A stretch of DNA of 64,000 bases, taken from contig JAJDYE010000017.1 of the NCBI GenBank assembly GCA_022822905.1, forward strand, positions 62,001 through 126,000. Direction: 5' to 3'. This document shows, in pieces, positions 50,723 to 59,939 of this stretch. Both the position numbers and the translations under genes were made by a program. Position 1 is the first letter of the stretch. Every line of letters starts with the position of its first letter. The DNA comes from Acidimicrobiia bacterium (lineage in GTDB: Bacteria > Actinomycetota > Acidimicrobiia > Acidimicrobiales > Bin134). The notes below the pieces were generated by a model, which was not told where the DNA came from, searched no databases, and saw nothing but the letters and a program-made list of their open reading frames with translations.

Positions 50723-52084
50723 ATGGGCGCCTTAGTCACCCGACCGGCCGCCGACGCGCCAGTGATGGCCCAAAGCGACGTGGTCGTGGTGGGGGGCGGG
50801 CCGGCTGGCTTGGCCGCGGCGGTCTCAGCCGCCCGCCAAGGGGCGAGCGTGACTCTCTTGGAGCGCTACGCCCATCTGGGAGGCCTGGCAGCAGGAGGAA
50901 TGGTGCTGGTGCTCGACGATTTTGCCGATGGCGCCGAGGAGGTCACCGTTCACGGGATCGCCCAGGAGATGGTGGATCGCCTCGAGGCGCTGGAACTGGC
51001 CGTGTATGCACCACCCGAAGACAGGGTACTCAGCGACGAGATGTGGAATCGCTGGTCCCGTTGGGGTGTGTTCGACCTCTACGCCAAGGGCCCCAAGAAG
51101 TCCATCGTCTATGCCGTGGCCTTCGATCCCGACGGATGGAAGCGCGTGGCAAACGACCTCGTCGAAGAGGCAGGGGTCGACGTTCGGCTCCACTCATGGT
51201 TTTCGGCGCCGATCATGGAGGGCGACACCATCTCCGGTGTGATCTGCGAAACCAAGACCGGCCCCCAGGCCGTCCTAGGCGATGTTGTGATCGACGCCAG
51301 CGGCGACGCCGATGTGGCCGCTACCGCGGGCGCTCCTTTTGTGGAGGGCTCCTACATGGTGACCACGGTCTTTCGCCTCGGCAACGTGGATACCGATACC
51401 GCCGAGCACTTTGAGCACACCCAACCCGCCGAGTGCCACGCGGTCAACCGCGAGGCGCGGCGCATCCTCGGCGGCTCCTGGGCGATGTGGTGGTTGAAAA
51501 CACCTTTGCCGGGCGTGGTGTGGTGCAACTGTCCGCACATGACCGGATACGACGGGCTGAGGGTGGAAGACCTCACCGCCGCCGACCGAGAGGGGCGCAA
51601 GAGGATCGCCAGCCTCGTGGAATACGTGCGCGGGCAATATCCGGGGTTTGAGAAGGCTGTTGTGATCGACGTGGCACCCCAGATCGGTGTACGCCAATCG
51701 CGCCTCATCGATGGCGAGTACGTCGTCACCAAAGACGATGTGGTCAACCGGGTGCACTTTGCCGACAGCGTGGCCCGCGGCCGCGGCTACTACACCCCGT
51801 ACCGGGCAATGCTGCCGCGCAAAGTGGAGCAGCTTCTGGTCGCCGGACGGCACTACTCAGTGACTCCCGAAGCCCAGAAGCTGTCTCGGGAAATCCCTCC
51901 CTGCATGGCGATGGGCGAGGCGGCGGGCACGGCCGCCGTCGAGGCGCTGGACTCCGGTGTTGCCGTCCGCAAAGCGGACGTCGTAGCAGTCCAGCGCCGC
52001 CTGCGCCGTCAAGGCGCCGACCCGGGAGATATCCCCTCCCCCCGGGCGCGCCCGGCCAGCCCCCCTGCGAAGGGGGCCCCGTGA
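50723..52084 (+). CDS. FAD-dependent oxidoreductase (FAD_oxidored family)
   Basis: This 453-residue flavoprotein starts with SDVVVVGGGPAGLAAAVSAA and ERYAHLGGLAAGGMV, the family's FAD-binding and active-site regions. VIDASGDADVAATAGAPF and the late RVHFADSVARGRGYYTPYRAM follow. Related proteins oxidise hydroxy acids or carry out dehydrogenation of unknown compounds. The C-terminal 25 residues are Pro/Arg-rich. It follows the regulator by 4 bp and overlaps the CoA-transferase by 4 bp (GTGA). Confidence 0.87.
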   Translation: MGALVTRPAADAPVMAQSDVVVVGGGPAGLAAAVSAARQGASVTLLERYAHLGGLAAGGMVLVLDDFADGAEEVTVHGIAQEMVDRLEALELAVYAPPEDRVLSDEMWNRWSRWGVFDLYAKGPKKSIVYAVAFDPDGWKRVANDLVEEAGVDVRLHSWFSAPIMEGDTISGVICETKTGPQAVLGDVVIDASGDADVAATAGAPFVEGSYMVTTVFRLGNVDTDTAEHFEHTQPAECHAVNREARRILGGSWAMWWLKTPLPGVVWCNCPHMTGYDGLRVEDLTAADREGRKRIASLVEYVRGQYPGFEKAVVIDVAPQIGVRQSRLIDGEYVVTKDDVVNRVHFADSVARGRGYYTPYRAMLPRKVEQLLVAGRHYSVTPEAQKLSREIPPCMAMGEAAGTAAVEALDSGVAVRKADVVAVQRRLRRQGADPGDIPSPRARPASPPAKGAP

Positions 52085-53280
52085 GCGGCTGGGCCGCGGA
52101 CAGCAACGCGGCCCAGCCGCTGGCCGGGATAAGGATTCTGGATTTCTCGCAAATCATGATGGGCCCAGTCGCCACTCAGCTTCTGGCCGACCATGGGGCA
52201 GACGTGCTGAAGATCGAGCGTCCCGGCAGCGGCGATATTTTCCGCCACGCCATCGTCGACCCCGACGGCGCCGAGCATCCCGCCTTCGGGGCCGTGAACC
52301 GCAACAAGCGCAGCCTGGTGGTCGATGTCCGCGTACCCGAGGGATTGGCCCTGATCGACGAACTCGTGGCGGGGGCCGACGTGGTGGTCAACAACTACCG
52401 GCCCGGCGTGATGGACCGCCTGGGTTTGGGTTACGAACGCCTGTCGGGGATCAATCCCGGCATCGTCTATGCCCAAGGCACCGGCTTCGGCACCGAAGGG
52501 GTGTACGCCCACAAGGGCGGGCAAGACATCCTGGCGCAGGCCCTCACCGGGGCGATGTCGCACAAGGCCGACGACGGGCATCCCACCGCCATCTACCCCG
52601 TATCGCTTGCCGACTACACCGCCGGAATGCACATGGTGCAGGGAATCCTCATGGCACTGCTTCAGCGGACCCGCACGGGACTCGGCCAGAGGGTCGAGGT
52701 CTCGCTCTACGACTCCCTTCTCGCCATGCAGATCTTGGAAGCCACAACAGCGTTGATGGGCCGCGGCATCGTGAACTGGGCTCGACTCCCCCTGGTGGGC
52801 ACATTCGCCGCAGCCGACGGCGAAGTCGTCGTGGTCGGTGCATTCAAGCCAAATCCTCTGCGCGACATCTGTACTGCCCTGGACCTGCCCGACCTCTCAG
52901 CCGAGCCCGACTTCGCAACCATGGCCGACCAGGCCGCCAACCGACCCCGCCTTCAGGCCTTGATCGCCGAGGCTATTGGGCGGTTCACCTCTGATGAGGT
53001 GATCGAGCGCCTCGAGGCCCAAGACGTGCTCTGCGCGCCGGTGCGAACCCTCGAGGAAGCCTTAGACGACCCGCATACCGCGCCGATGATCGTGGAGATG
53101 CCCCGACCGGCTCTGAAGCCGCTGCGCTCGCTGGCTTCGCCGGTACACCTCCCGGACACGCCAACCTCCATGCGGCACTCCCCGCCCGGCCTCGGCGAGG
53201 GAACAGCCGAGGCGCTGGCGGACTACGGAATCGAATCAGAGCGCGTGAAGGCGCTCCTAACCGCAGGAGTTCTGGCATGA
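52081..53280 (+). CDS. CaiB/BaiF family CoA-transferase (class III)
   Basis: This 399-residue enzyme has the class III fold with catalytic Asp178 (SLADYTAG), the N-terminal GIRILDFSQIMMGP and ADVLKIERPGSGD. It moves CoA from an acyl-CoA such as succinyl- or formyl-CoA to a free acid, activating it for further breakdown. Its position between an oxidoreductase and a crotonase supports activation of the imported or oxidised substrate. It has a GTG start, with 4-bp overlaps at both ends. Confidence 0.93.
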   Translation: MSGWAADSNAAQPLAGIRILDFSQIMMGPVATQLLADHGADVLKIERPGSGDIFRHAIVDPDGAEHPAFGAVNRNKRSLVVDVRVPEGLALIDELVAGADVVVNNYRPGVMDRLGLGYERLSGINPGIVYAQGTGFGTEGVYAHKGGQDILAQALTGAMSHKADDGHPTAIYPVSLADYTAGMHMVQGILMALLQRTRTGLGQRVEVSLYDSLLAMQILEATTALMGRGIVNWARLPLVGTFAAADGEVVVVGAFKPNPLRDICTALDLPDLSAEPDFATMADQAANRPRLQALIAEAIGRFTSDEVIERLEAQDVLCAPVRTLEEALDDPHTAPMIVEMPRPALKPLRSLASPVHLPDTPTSMRHSPPGLGEGTAEALADYGIESERVKALLTAGVLA

Positions 53281-54050
53281 GCATCGATCTAGTCGTGACT
53301 GACCACGTCGCCCGGGTAACGATCAACCGCCCCGAGCGGCTCAACGCCATCGACGAGGCCCACCAAGACGAGCTTCTTCGAACCTGGGAAGCCATCGAAG
53401 CAGACCGCTCAGTGAGGGCGGTGTTACTCACCGGCGCCGGTGACCGCGCCTTCTGCGCCGGCGACGACATGCGCGCCGAGGGCGCCAAGGACCTCGACTA
53501 CTGGCTGCGGCCCCGCCGAGATGGTTTCGGCCACTTGCCGCTGCGCGACTCACTGGATGTGCCCGTGCTGGCCAGGGTCAACGGCTACGCCCTTGGAGGC
53601 GGTTTGGAGCTGGTGGTGGGGTGTGACTTGGCGGTGGCATCAGAGGACGCGGTGTTGGGTTTCGTGGAGCCCCGCCTCGGTCGCCTTCCCCTCGACGGGG
53701 GAATCGTGTCACTGGCGCGGCAACTCCCCGCCAAGTGGGCCATGGAAGTCCTGTTGACCGGCAAACGGTTCAGCGCCACCGAGGCGCTCGCTCTGGGTTT
53801 GTTGAACGAAGTCGTTCCCGCGGCCGAACTCGACACAGCGGTGGACCGCTGGTTGGAGGAGCTGCTGGCGTGCGCCCCCCTGTCGCTGCGAGCGATCAAG
53901 CAGATTGTGCGCCGCACCCCCCACATGACCGCAGCCGACGCAAGAATGGCCAACCTTCCGGCGCTGGTTGAGGTGCTGACGTCGGCCGATTGCGACGAAG
54001 GGATCCGGGCCTTCGGTGAGAAACGAGCCCCGCGCTGGGAGGGCCGTTGA
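53277..54050 (+). CDS. Enoyl-CoA hydratase/isomerase (crotonase) family
   Basis: This 257-residue crotonase has the oxyanion-hole segments FCAGDDMRAE and NGYALGGGLELVVGCDLAVAS (outlined), and the following VEPRLGRLPLDGGI. The usual second catalytic Glu is shifted in this segment, so the reaction (hydration, isomerisation or hydrolysis) is uncertain. NRPERLNAID is the typical start. The ATG overlaps the CoA-transferase stop (ATGA). It would act on the CoA ester made by the previous enzyme. Confidence 0.9.
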   Translation: MSIDLVVTDHVARVTINRPERLNAIDEAHQDELLRTWEAIEADRSVRAVLLTGAGDRAFCAGDDMRAEGAKDLDYWLRPRRDGFGHLPLRDSLDVPVLARVNGYALGGGLELVVGCDLAVASEDAVLGFVEPRLGRLPLDGGIVSLARQLPAKWAMEVLLTGKRFSATEALALGLLNEVVPAAELDTAVDRWLEELLACAPLSLRAIKQIVRRTPHMTAADARMANLPALVEVLTSADCDEGIRAFGEKRAPRWEGR

Positions 54051-54090
54051 GTCACCCAGGTCGGTCGGGCGTTGAACTTATTTTTGATTA

Positions 54091-54132
54091 ATTGAAAATC
54101 TTTACTTTCGATTAATTGAAGATTTGCACTAA
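54091..54132 (+). promoter_or_regulatory. Two direct repeats upstream of the BMP transporter genes
   Basis: ATTGAAA-N6-ACTTT (54091-54108) and ATTGAAG-N6-ACTAA (54115-54132) are spaced 24 bp apart within an AT-rich stretch. GATTAATTGAA precedes both. The first matches the GMC/XRE intergenic motif. They are likely sites for the XRE-cupin regulator, by inference. Confidence 0.5.
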
Positions 54133-54166
54133 AGTGAACTCACTGCCATGAGCGGGGAGGAATCTG

Positions 54167-55276
54167 ATGAGAAATCGACTCAAGTTCGCGGCCATCCTGC
54201 TGGCCCTCACCATCGTTGCCGCTGCCTGCGGCAACGATGACGACGGAGGCACTGCCGCCCCCGAACCCGCACCCGCGCCAACTGATGCGCCAACACAGGC
54301 GCCGGCACCTACGGAAGCGCCGACTGTCGCTCCAACGCCCGCCCCAGAACCCGCCGAGGCACCGTCGGTGGCGCTTGTCGCCAACCAAAAGGCCGGCGAC
54401 CTGGGTCCCATCGACGATCTTGTGCGAGGCCTCGAGATGGTGGAGGCCGACTTTGGCGCCGAGACGACGTTCATCGAGGCGACCGATCCGTCAACCTTCG
54501 AAACCACCCTGCGCAACCTGGCCAACCAGGGCACCGACATCATCGCGGTGACTTTCCCGCCCATGCAGGATGCCGTCGTGGCCGTAGCGCCGGACTTTCC
54601 TGACATTCGCTTTATCCATGTATTCGGATTCGAGGGAGGCGTCGACAACCTCGTCTCTATTGGATTCGACTACTACAAGGGCACCTTCTTGGCCGGCATT
54701 CTGGCGGGCGCACTGAACACCACCGGCAAGGTGGGGTTCGTGGGCGGTGTTTCGATCCCGCCGCTGAACGCCGACTACAACGCCTTCGTGGCCGCAGCCC
54801 AGACCAAGAACTCCGCCATAACGGGAGAGGCGGCGTTCGCCGACTCCTTCGAGGATCCCGCCAAAGGCCGAGAACTCGGCGCGGCGCTCTACGACGGCGG
54901 GGTGGAAGTCATCATGACCGACGCCGCGGCCACCGACCTCGGCGTCATCCAGGCCGCCGAAGAAAAGGGCGGCTACGTGATCGGCGGCTCGGAGAACTAC
55001 TTCGACAGCCCGGCCGTGATCGGCAGCGTTCTGCTGTACTGGGCTCAGGTTCTCTACGATCAAGTCGAGCACGCCCTCAGCGACGACTACACGCCCGGCT
55101 ACATCGGCGCCGGTGTGGCCGAGGGCGGCGTGGACCTGGTGATCAGCCCCGAGTTCCTCGCCAACGGCCCGACTGAGATGGTGGAGATCATCAACGCCAC
55201 GCTTGATGAGATCGAAGAGGCTCGCTCGCAGATCAAGAGCGGATCCCTCGAAGTTCCCTTCAACCCCGAACTCTGA
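54167..55276 (+). CDS. BMP family ABC transporter substrate-binding lipoprotein
   Basis: This 369-residue protein has a lipoprotein signal ending in lipobox VAAAC21, a Pro/Ala/Thr linker to about residue 62, then a Med/BMP periplasmic-binding fold (VALVANQKAGDLGPIDDLV, VGFVGGVSIPPLNADYNAF). BMP proteins bind purine nucleosides in studied cases, and others probably bind different ligands. GGGGAGGAA precedes the ATG. It heads a four-gene importer and has its own AT-rich upstream region with two repeats. The ligand is likely the substrate of the neighbouring CoA pathway. Confidence 0.92.
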   Translation: MRNRLKFAAILLALTIVAAACGNDDDGGTAAPEPAPAPTDAPTQAPAPTEAPTVAPTPAPEPAEAPSVALVANQKAGDLGPIDDLVRGLEMVEADFGAETTFIEATDPSTFETTLRNLANQGTDIIAVTFPPMQDAVVAVAPDFPDIRFIHVFGFEGGVDNLVSIGFDYYKGTFLAGILAGALNTTGKVGFVGGVSIPPLNADYNAFVAAAQTKNSAITGEAAFADSFEDPAKGRELGAALYDGGVEVIMTDAAATDLGVIQAAEEKGGYVIGGSENYFDSPAVIGSVLLYWAQVLYDQVEHALSDDYTPGYIGAGVAEGGVDLVISPEFLANGPTEMVEIINATLDEIEEARSQIKSGSLEVPFNPEL

Positions 55277-55295
55277 GGCCGATAGCCTCGTATTG

Positions 55296-56846
55296 ATGAC
55301 GGTGCCGAGCGGACCGGCATCCGCCGAAGTACCGGCGGTTCGCTGCCGGTCTCTCGGCGTCTCATTTGGCACGGTCCAAGCCCTCCACGACATCAGCCTC
55401 GACCTTGCCGCGGGACGCATCCACGCGCTGGTCGGCCAGAACGGGGCAGGCAAGACCACTCTCGCCAATGTATTGGGCGGCCTTCAGGCCCCCGACAACG
55501 GCACCGTTTGCATAGCAGGCAATCAGATCCCTTCCGGCGACGTACGCGCCGCCAAGTCCGCGGGTCTGGCAATGGTGCACCAGCACTTCTCCCTGCCTCC
55601 GTCATTCACGGTGGCGGAGGCACTGGAGCTGACCGCCGCCCGTCCGGAAAGTCACTCGGTCTACAGGCGGACCGAGCTGTACCGTCGCTGGCAAAACGAC
55701 GTAGCCGAGGTCGGCGGCACGAATGTGCTGGCGACGCGCATCCGGGATCTGCCCGTTGAGACCCGCCAGTCGCTTGAGATCGTTCGAGCACTGGCATCCG
55801 AAGCGCGAATCCTGCTGTTGGACGAGCCCACTGCCCTGCTCACACCGGCAGCCACCGACACATTGTTCGAGCGGCTTCGGGGCTTACGCGACGATGGGGT
55901 GACGATCCTCATCGTGCTGCACAAGCTGCGGGAGGTAGCTGCCGTCGCCGACACCGTAAGCGTGCTGCGCGACGGCAAACTGGTCCTAGGGCCAAGCGAG
56001 ATTTCCGGGGTGTCGCAGGGCCAGCTCAGCGATGCCATCGTCGGGCCCGCGCCAGATACGGACCGGGCCATCGCAGTGGAGGCAGCCACCGACGTGGAAC
56101 AGCAGTTGCTGTTGGAACTGGTGCGAGTCTCGAGCCGGGAATCAGCCTTCGAGCCCGGGCTTGCCAGTATCGACCTCACCGTCGAAGCCCGCGAGATCGT
56201 GGGAATCGCTGGCGTGGAGGGAAACGGTCAGCGAAGCCTCGTCTCGGTGATCGCAGGTCTGAGCGCCGTCACCGAGGGCTCAGTGCTTCTAGGCGGAGAA
56301 GAGGTGACCCGCGCTCCTCCTGCCCGGAGGCGACTGCGAGGTCTGCGCCTGGTGCCCTTCGACCGCAATAGCGAGGGAATCAGCCGCAGCGCCCCTCTTT
56401 GGTTGAACCAATCAGCGCTCCGCCTCATTGGGAGGCGGGGGCAATTCCCGCTGATCTCGCTGCGCCAGTACAAGCGGCAAGCGTCCGAGGCGATGGACCT
56501 TTGGCGAGTGCGCTACAACACTGTCGCACAACCCGCCGAGAGCCTTTCTGGTGGCAACGTTCAACGCCTAGTGCTGTCGAGGGAGTTGGCCTCCGGACTC
56601 GAGGTGCTTGTTGCCGCCCAGCCCACCCGCGGCCTGGACTTCTCTGCCACGAATTTTGTGCGTAGCTCCTTGCGGGGATTGAGAGACGCGGGGGCCGGCG
56701 TCCTGCTGGTGTCCTCCGATCTTGACGAGTTGTTCGAGCTCTCCGACCGCCTTCTCGTGATGTACGGCGGGGGCATTGTGGCGCGCTTCAATGCGCCCTT
56801 TGACCGTCAAGCGGTGGGCGATGCCATGACAGGGGCACTCCGATGA
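55296..56846 (+). CDS. ABC transporter ATP-binding protein, two nucleotide-binding domains
   Basis: This 516-residue protein carries two ATPase domains, as in sugar/nucleoside importers (RbsA, NupA). Domain 1 has Walker A GQNGAGKTT and Walker B LLLDEP; its signature is weak (ETRQSLEI). Domain 2 has a degenerate Walker A (GVEGNGQRS) with a good signature, LSGGNVQR. This split asymmetry is normal for the family. The ATG at 55296 lies 19 bp after the BMP stop. It overlaps permease 1 by 4 bp. Confidence 0.93.
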   Translation: MTVPSGPASAEVPAVRCRSLGVSFGTVQALHDISLDLAAGRIHALVGQNGAGKTTLANVLGGLQAPDNGTVCIAGNQIPSGDVRAAKSAGLAMVHQHFSLPPSFTVAEALELTAARPESHSVYRRTELYRRWQNDVAEVGGTNVLATRIRDLPVETRQSLEIVRALASEARILLLDEPTALLTPAATDTLFERLRGLRDDGVTILIVLHKLREVAAVADTVSVLRDGKLVLGPSEISGVSQGQLSDAIVGPAPDTDRAIAVEAATDVEQQLLLELVRVSSRESAFEPGLASIDLTVEAREIVGIAGVEGNGQRSLVSVIAGLSAVTEGSVLLGGEEVTRAPPARRRLRGLRLVPFDRNSEGISRSAPLWLNQSALRLIGRRGQFPLISLRQYKRQASEAMDLWRVRYNTVAQPAESLSGGNVQRLVLSRELASGLEVLVAAQPTRGLDFSATNFVRSSLRGLRDAGAGVLLVSSDLDELFELSDRLLVMYGGGIVARFNAPFDRQAVGDAMTGALR

Positions 56847-57889
56847 CCGGTGGCCTGCAACGCGCGGCATCCACCGTTCTGCTGGTTGTCGTCTCGTTCC
56901 TGCTCACAGCTTTGATTCTATGGGTCAGCGGCTACCGCGTGGGCACCGTCTTGTCCGGCATCATCCAAGGGTCGATAACCGCGACGGGTGCCGCAACCTC
57001 AACAATCCGCTGGACGATCCCGTTGCTGCTCATCGGTCTGGGGGTAGTGATCGGGTTCCGGGCGGGATTCTTCAACATCGGGGGGCAGGGACAGTTCTAT
57101 GTGGGGGCCTGCTCGGCCCTCGTCGTCTCTTTGGGCTGGCGCGAAGGCCCGGTACCGCTGGTGATCATGTGTGGGATGATCGCAGCAATTTTGGCGGGGA
57201 TGGCCTGGTCGCTGCTTCCTGGCTACCTACGCGTGCAGTTCGGCACTGACGAGGTGCTGACCACGCTGATGATGAGCTTCATCGGTGCGCTGGTGCTCCA
57301 GTACCTGACCGCTGGACCCTTGCGCAACCCGTCGGGAACAGGCCAGACAGCGGCCAGCGAGCGCATACCCGAAGCGTTCCGCATCACCGACAGCTCCGGC
57401 GTGTCGGTCACCGCTTTGCTCCTCGTCGGCGGTGTGGCCGTGCTGGTCTGGCTCCTATTGGAGCGCACCCGCTTCGGGTTGACGATGACGCTGGTCGGCA
57501 GAAACCCGACAATGGCCCGCTGGCAGGGCATAGACGTGCGCCGTGTGGGTCTCGGCACTTTCGCGCTCTCCGGGGCGCTGTCCGGCCTTGCTGGTGCGGT
57601 GGAGCTCTACGGCCCCGGGGCGCGACTTGTCACGGGGTTCTCACCTGAAGTGGGCTTCACTGCCGTAGTAGTAGCTCTGGTGGGCATGCTGAGCGTCTGG
57701 GGCACCGTAGTGGCCGCGGTCTTCTTCGGCGGCTTGCAGTCGGCCATCTTGTTCCTTCCAATCGTGACGGATCTTCCTCCGCCCGCCCTCGTGCTGCTTC
57801 ACGGCATGGTGGCGTTCCTGGTCACCATCAAGTTCCGGGCTGTGCGGCGACGGCGGGGCGGGCTCGCTGCGAAACCGGTGGCGGGCTGA
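56843..57889 (+). CDS. ABC transporter permease, BMP-type importer, subunit 1
   Basis: This 348-residue permease of the BPD_transp_2 family has about ten hydrophobic helices. FRAGFFNIGGQGQFYVGA, FGTDEVLTTLMMSFIGAL and ALSGALSGLAGAVELYG are the conserved segments shared with NupB/YufP. It forms the channel with the second permease. The ATG overlaps the ATPase stop (ATGA), and its own stop overlaps the next start by 1 nt. Confidence 0.92.
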   Translation: MTGGLQRAASTVLLVVVSFLLTALILWVSGYRVGTVLSGIIQGSITATGAATSTIRWTIPLLLIGLGVVIGFRAGFFNIGGQGQFYVGACSALVVSLGWREGPVPLVIMCGMIAAILAGMAWSLLPGYLRVQFGTDEVLTTLMMSFIGALVLQYLTAGPLRNPSGTGQTAASERIPEAFRITDSSGVSVTALLLVGGVAVLVWLLLERTRFGLTMTLVGRNPTMARWQGIDVRRVGLGTFALSGALSGLAGAVELYGPGARLVTGFSPEVGFTAVVVALVGMLSVWGTVVAAVFFGGLQSAILFLPIVTDLPPPALVLLHGMVAFLVTIKFRAVRRRRGGLAAKPVAG

Positions 57890-58806
57890 TGGAACAGGTC
57901 CTCGCCACGACACTGCGCTCGGCGGCCCCGCTCGTGTTGGTCGCCACGGCGGGCGTTTTTGCATTCCGGGCGGGGATCTTCCACCTGGGGCTCGAAGGGC
58001 TGATGATCTCCGGCGCATTCACAACCGTGGCCATCGGCGATGCCACCGGATCGGTGGAACTTGGGATCCTTGCCGCCATCGGTGTGTGCATGGCGCTCTC
58101 TGCGGTCTATTGGTGGGTGATCGGCCCCCTCGGTGCAAACGTAATCATCGCCGGACTGGGGCTCACTTCAATCGGACTTGGAGGTACGGCCTTCGCTCTC
58201 GGGGCCATATTCGACTTACGCGGCTCCATGTTCACCGACGTTGTGCTTCCCCGTCCCGTGCGCGGGGCCACTTCAGGCCCCGGGGTTATCATCTCGGAGC
58301 ATTCGATTCTGGTGTGGATCACCCCGCTGATCGTGCTGGTTGCCTGGATTGTATTGAGGCGGAGCCGGTTCGGACTGCGGCTTGCCGCGGTGGGCGAGTA
58401 CCCGTTCGCAGCCCGCTCTGCGGGTGTGAATCCATCGATCGTGCGACTTCAGGCACTGCTCATCTCCGGCGCTCTGTGCGCTCTCGGCGGGGCGGAACTG
58501 TCGGTCGGGACACTGCGCAACTTCACCGAGAACATGACCAACGGGCGGGGCTTCATCGCCTTTGTGGCAGTCATTTTCGGGGCATGGCACCCCATTGGCG
58601 CTGCTCTCGCCGGACTGTTCTTCGGCTTCGCCGACGCCATCGGAATCCAATCGCAGATCAACATCACCGAACGAGTACCGCGAGAGTTCGTGCTGATGAT
58701 CCCCTTCGTGCTCACGATATTCGCGGTATGGCTAGGCGGGCTCTGGAGGCGTCGCACCCTGGAAGCCGAAGCAGGCTACGCCGAACTGCGAGAGCCCGAC
58801 TATTGA
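57889..58806 (+). CDS. ABC transporter permease, BMP-type importer, subunit 2
   Basis: This 305-residue permease is the partner of the preceding one (NupC/YufQ-like). FRAGIFHLGLEGLMISGAF and GLGLTSIGLGGTAF are the conserved parts, and AGVNPSIVRLQALLISGAL is the coupling region. It is the last gene of the importer, with a TGATG junction upstream and no gene close downstream. Confidence 0.92.
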   Translation: MEQVLATTLRSAAPLVLVATAGVFAFRAGIFHLGLEGLMISGAFTTVAIGDATGSVELGILAAIGVCMALSAVYWWVIGPLGANVIIAGLGLTSIGLGGTAFALGAIFDLRGSMFTDVVLPRPVRGATSGPGVIISEHSILVWITPLIVLVAWIVLRRSRFGLRLAAVGEYPFAARSAGVNPSIVRLQALLISGALCALGGAELSVGTLRNFTENMTNGRGFIAFVAVIFGAWHPIGAALAGLFFGFADAIGIQSQINITERVPREFVLMIPFVLTIFAVWLGGLWRRRTLEAEAGYAELREPDY

Positions 58807-58893
58807 GCAAGCGGCCGCACCCTATCGGCCATTGCCGATTGGTCTCCTCACTCCGATAACCTGCTAGCAAATCCAAGAGGAGTGATCCCGGGC

Positions 58894-59754
58894 ATGAATA
58901 CGTTCAAGACATTTGTCCTGCTGGTGCTGATGGCGGCTTTGTTCGTGGCTGTCGGCGGACTGCTGGGCGGCAGCGGCGGACTGGCTATCGGGATTGTCAT
59001 CGCAGTAATCGTGGTGGGCGGGTCGTACTGGTTTAGTGACAAGCTGGCCATTGCCTCAGCCCGGGCCGTACCGGTCACTCCTGAACAGCTTCCCCAGTAC
59101 CACGCCATCATGGAAGAGCTCACCACAAAAGCCCAGATTCCGATGCCCAAGCTGTATGTGAGCCCCAATCCCCAGCCCAACGCCTTCGCCACCGGCCGCA
59201 ATCCCAAACACGCCGCGGTGGCTGTCACCGAAGGACTCATCAACCACCTGACGTGGGATGAGATTCGGGGTGTGCTGGCCCACGAGCTGGCTCACATCCG
59301 CAATCGGGACATCCTCATCGGCTCGGTGGCCGCGGCCATCGCCATGGCCATCACCTTCGCGTCGCGCATCGCGGTGTGGGGCATGATCTTCTTCGGCGGC
59401 CGAGGCCGCGACAACGGCCCTGGGGAACTGGTCGGAGTCATCCTGGCCGCCATCTTGGCTCCCATCGCCGCCAGCCTGCTCCAGATGGCCATCAGCCGCA
59501 CCCGCGAGTACCAAGCCGACGCCTCCGCCGCCCGGCTCATCGGCGACGGCGAGCCCCTGGCCCGAGCGCTGGAGAAGCTCAATGCCGCCTCCCAGCGCAT
59601 CCCGGTCAACGTCCCGGCGGAGCAGGCATCGCACTACATCGTCAATCCCCTCACCGGCCGGACCAACTTCCGCAGCCTGTTCAGCACCCACCCCCCCGCC
59701 GAGGAGCGCATCCGCCGCCTCCGCGCCGGCGAGTGGGTCCCCCAGGCGTACTAA
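58894..59754 (+). CDS. htpX: Zinc metalloprotease HtpX (M48)
   Basis: This 286-residue membrane protease has two N-terminal helices and HExxH at His130-His134 ([12 protein letters not shown]). The third ligand region, [12 protein letters not shown], and two further hydrophobic helices lie between them. It degrades damaged membrane proteins. The ATG is chosen because AAGAGGAG lies upstream; a GTG at 58882 would touch that site. It is not linked to its neighbours by spacing. Confidence 0.93.
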   Translation: MNTFKTFVLLVLMAALFVAVGGLLGGSGGLAIGIVIAVIVVGGSYWFSDKLAIASARAVPVTPEQLPQYHAIMEELTTKAQIPMPKLYVSPNPQPNAFATGRNPKHAAVAVTEGLINHLTWDEIRGVLAHELAHIRNRDILIGSVAAAIAMAITFASRIAVWGMIFFGGRGRDNGPGELVGVILAAILAPIAASLLQMAISRTREYQADASAARLIGDGEPLARALEKLNAASQRIPVNVPAEQASHYIVNPLTGRTNFRSLFSTHPPAEERIRRLRAGEWVPQAY

Positions 59755-59806
59755 GCCGCAGCCATCCCTAGGAAAAACCCTAAGAAATCAGGCCGACGGC
59801 GTTTCG

Positions 59807-59834
59807 TTAGGATTTTAGGGGCATAAAATCCTAA
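59807..59834. repeat. Hairpin repeat A
   Basis: TTAGGATTTTA (59807-59817) and TAAAATCCTAA (59824-59834) pair perfectly over 11 bp around a GGGGCA loop. It is closely related to hairpin B 22 bp downstream. It could act as an operator or RNA hairpin for the following cassette; there is no poly-T after it. Confidence 0.85.
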
Positions 59835-59855
59835 ATTTTGGAGCACATCGGTGTG

Positions 59856-59887
59856 ATTTAGGGTTTTAGGGCCATAAAACCCTAAAT
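59856..59887. repeat. Hairpin repeat B
   Basis: ATTTAGGGTTTTA (59856-59868) and TAAAACCCTAAAT (59875-59887) form a perfect 13-bp stem around GGGCCA. The stem differs from hairpin A by compensated T/C changes (GGATTTTA against GGGTTTTA on one arm and matching changes on the other). A half-site AACCCTAA lies at 59776-59783. Role unknown. Confidence 0.85.
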
Positions 59888-59939
59888 GGCCGGTTACAGC
59901 TCCCAGCAGGCTATCGTTGGCACCGGAAGGAACAGATCG

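Noticed and set aside
59807-59887. TTTAGGG/CCCTAAA stretches resembling plant-type telomere repeats
   Set aside because: They form two discrete perfect hairpins inside a bacterial intergenic region rather than a tandem array, and all surrounding genes are actinobacterial.
59760-59887. Possible small CRISPR array
   Set aside because: Only two related palindromes are present with a 22-bp gap, without regular spacers or cas genes.
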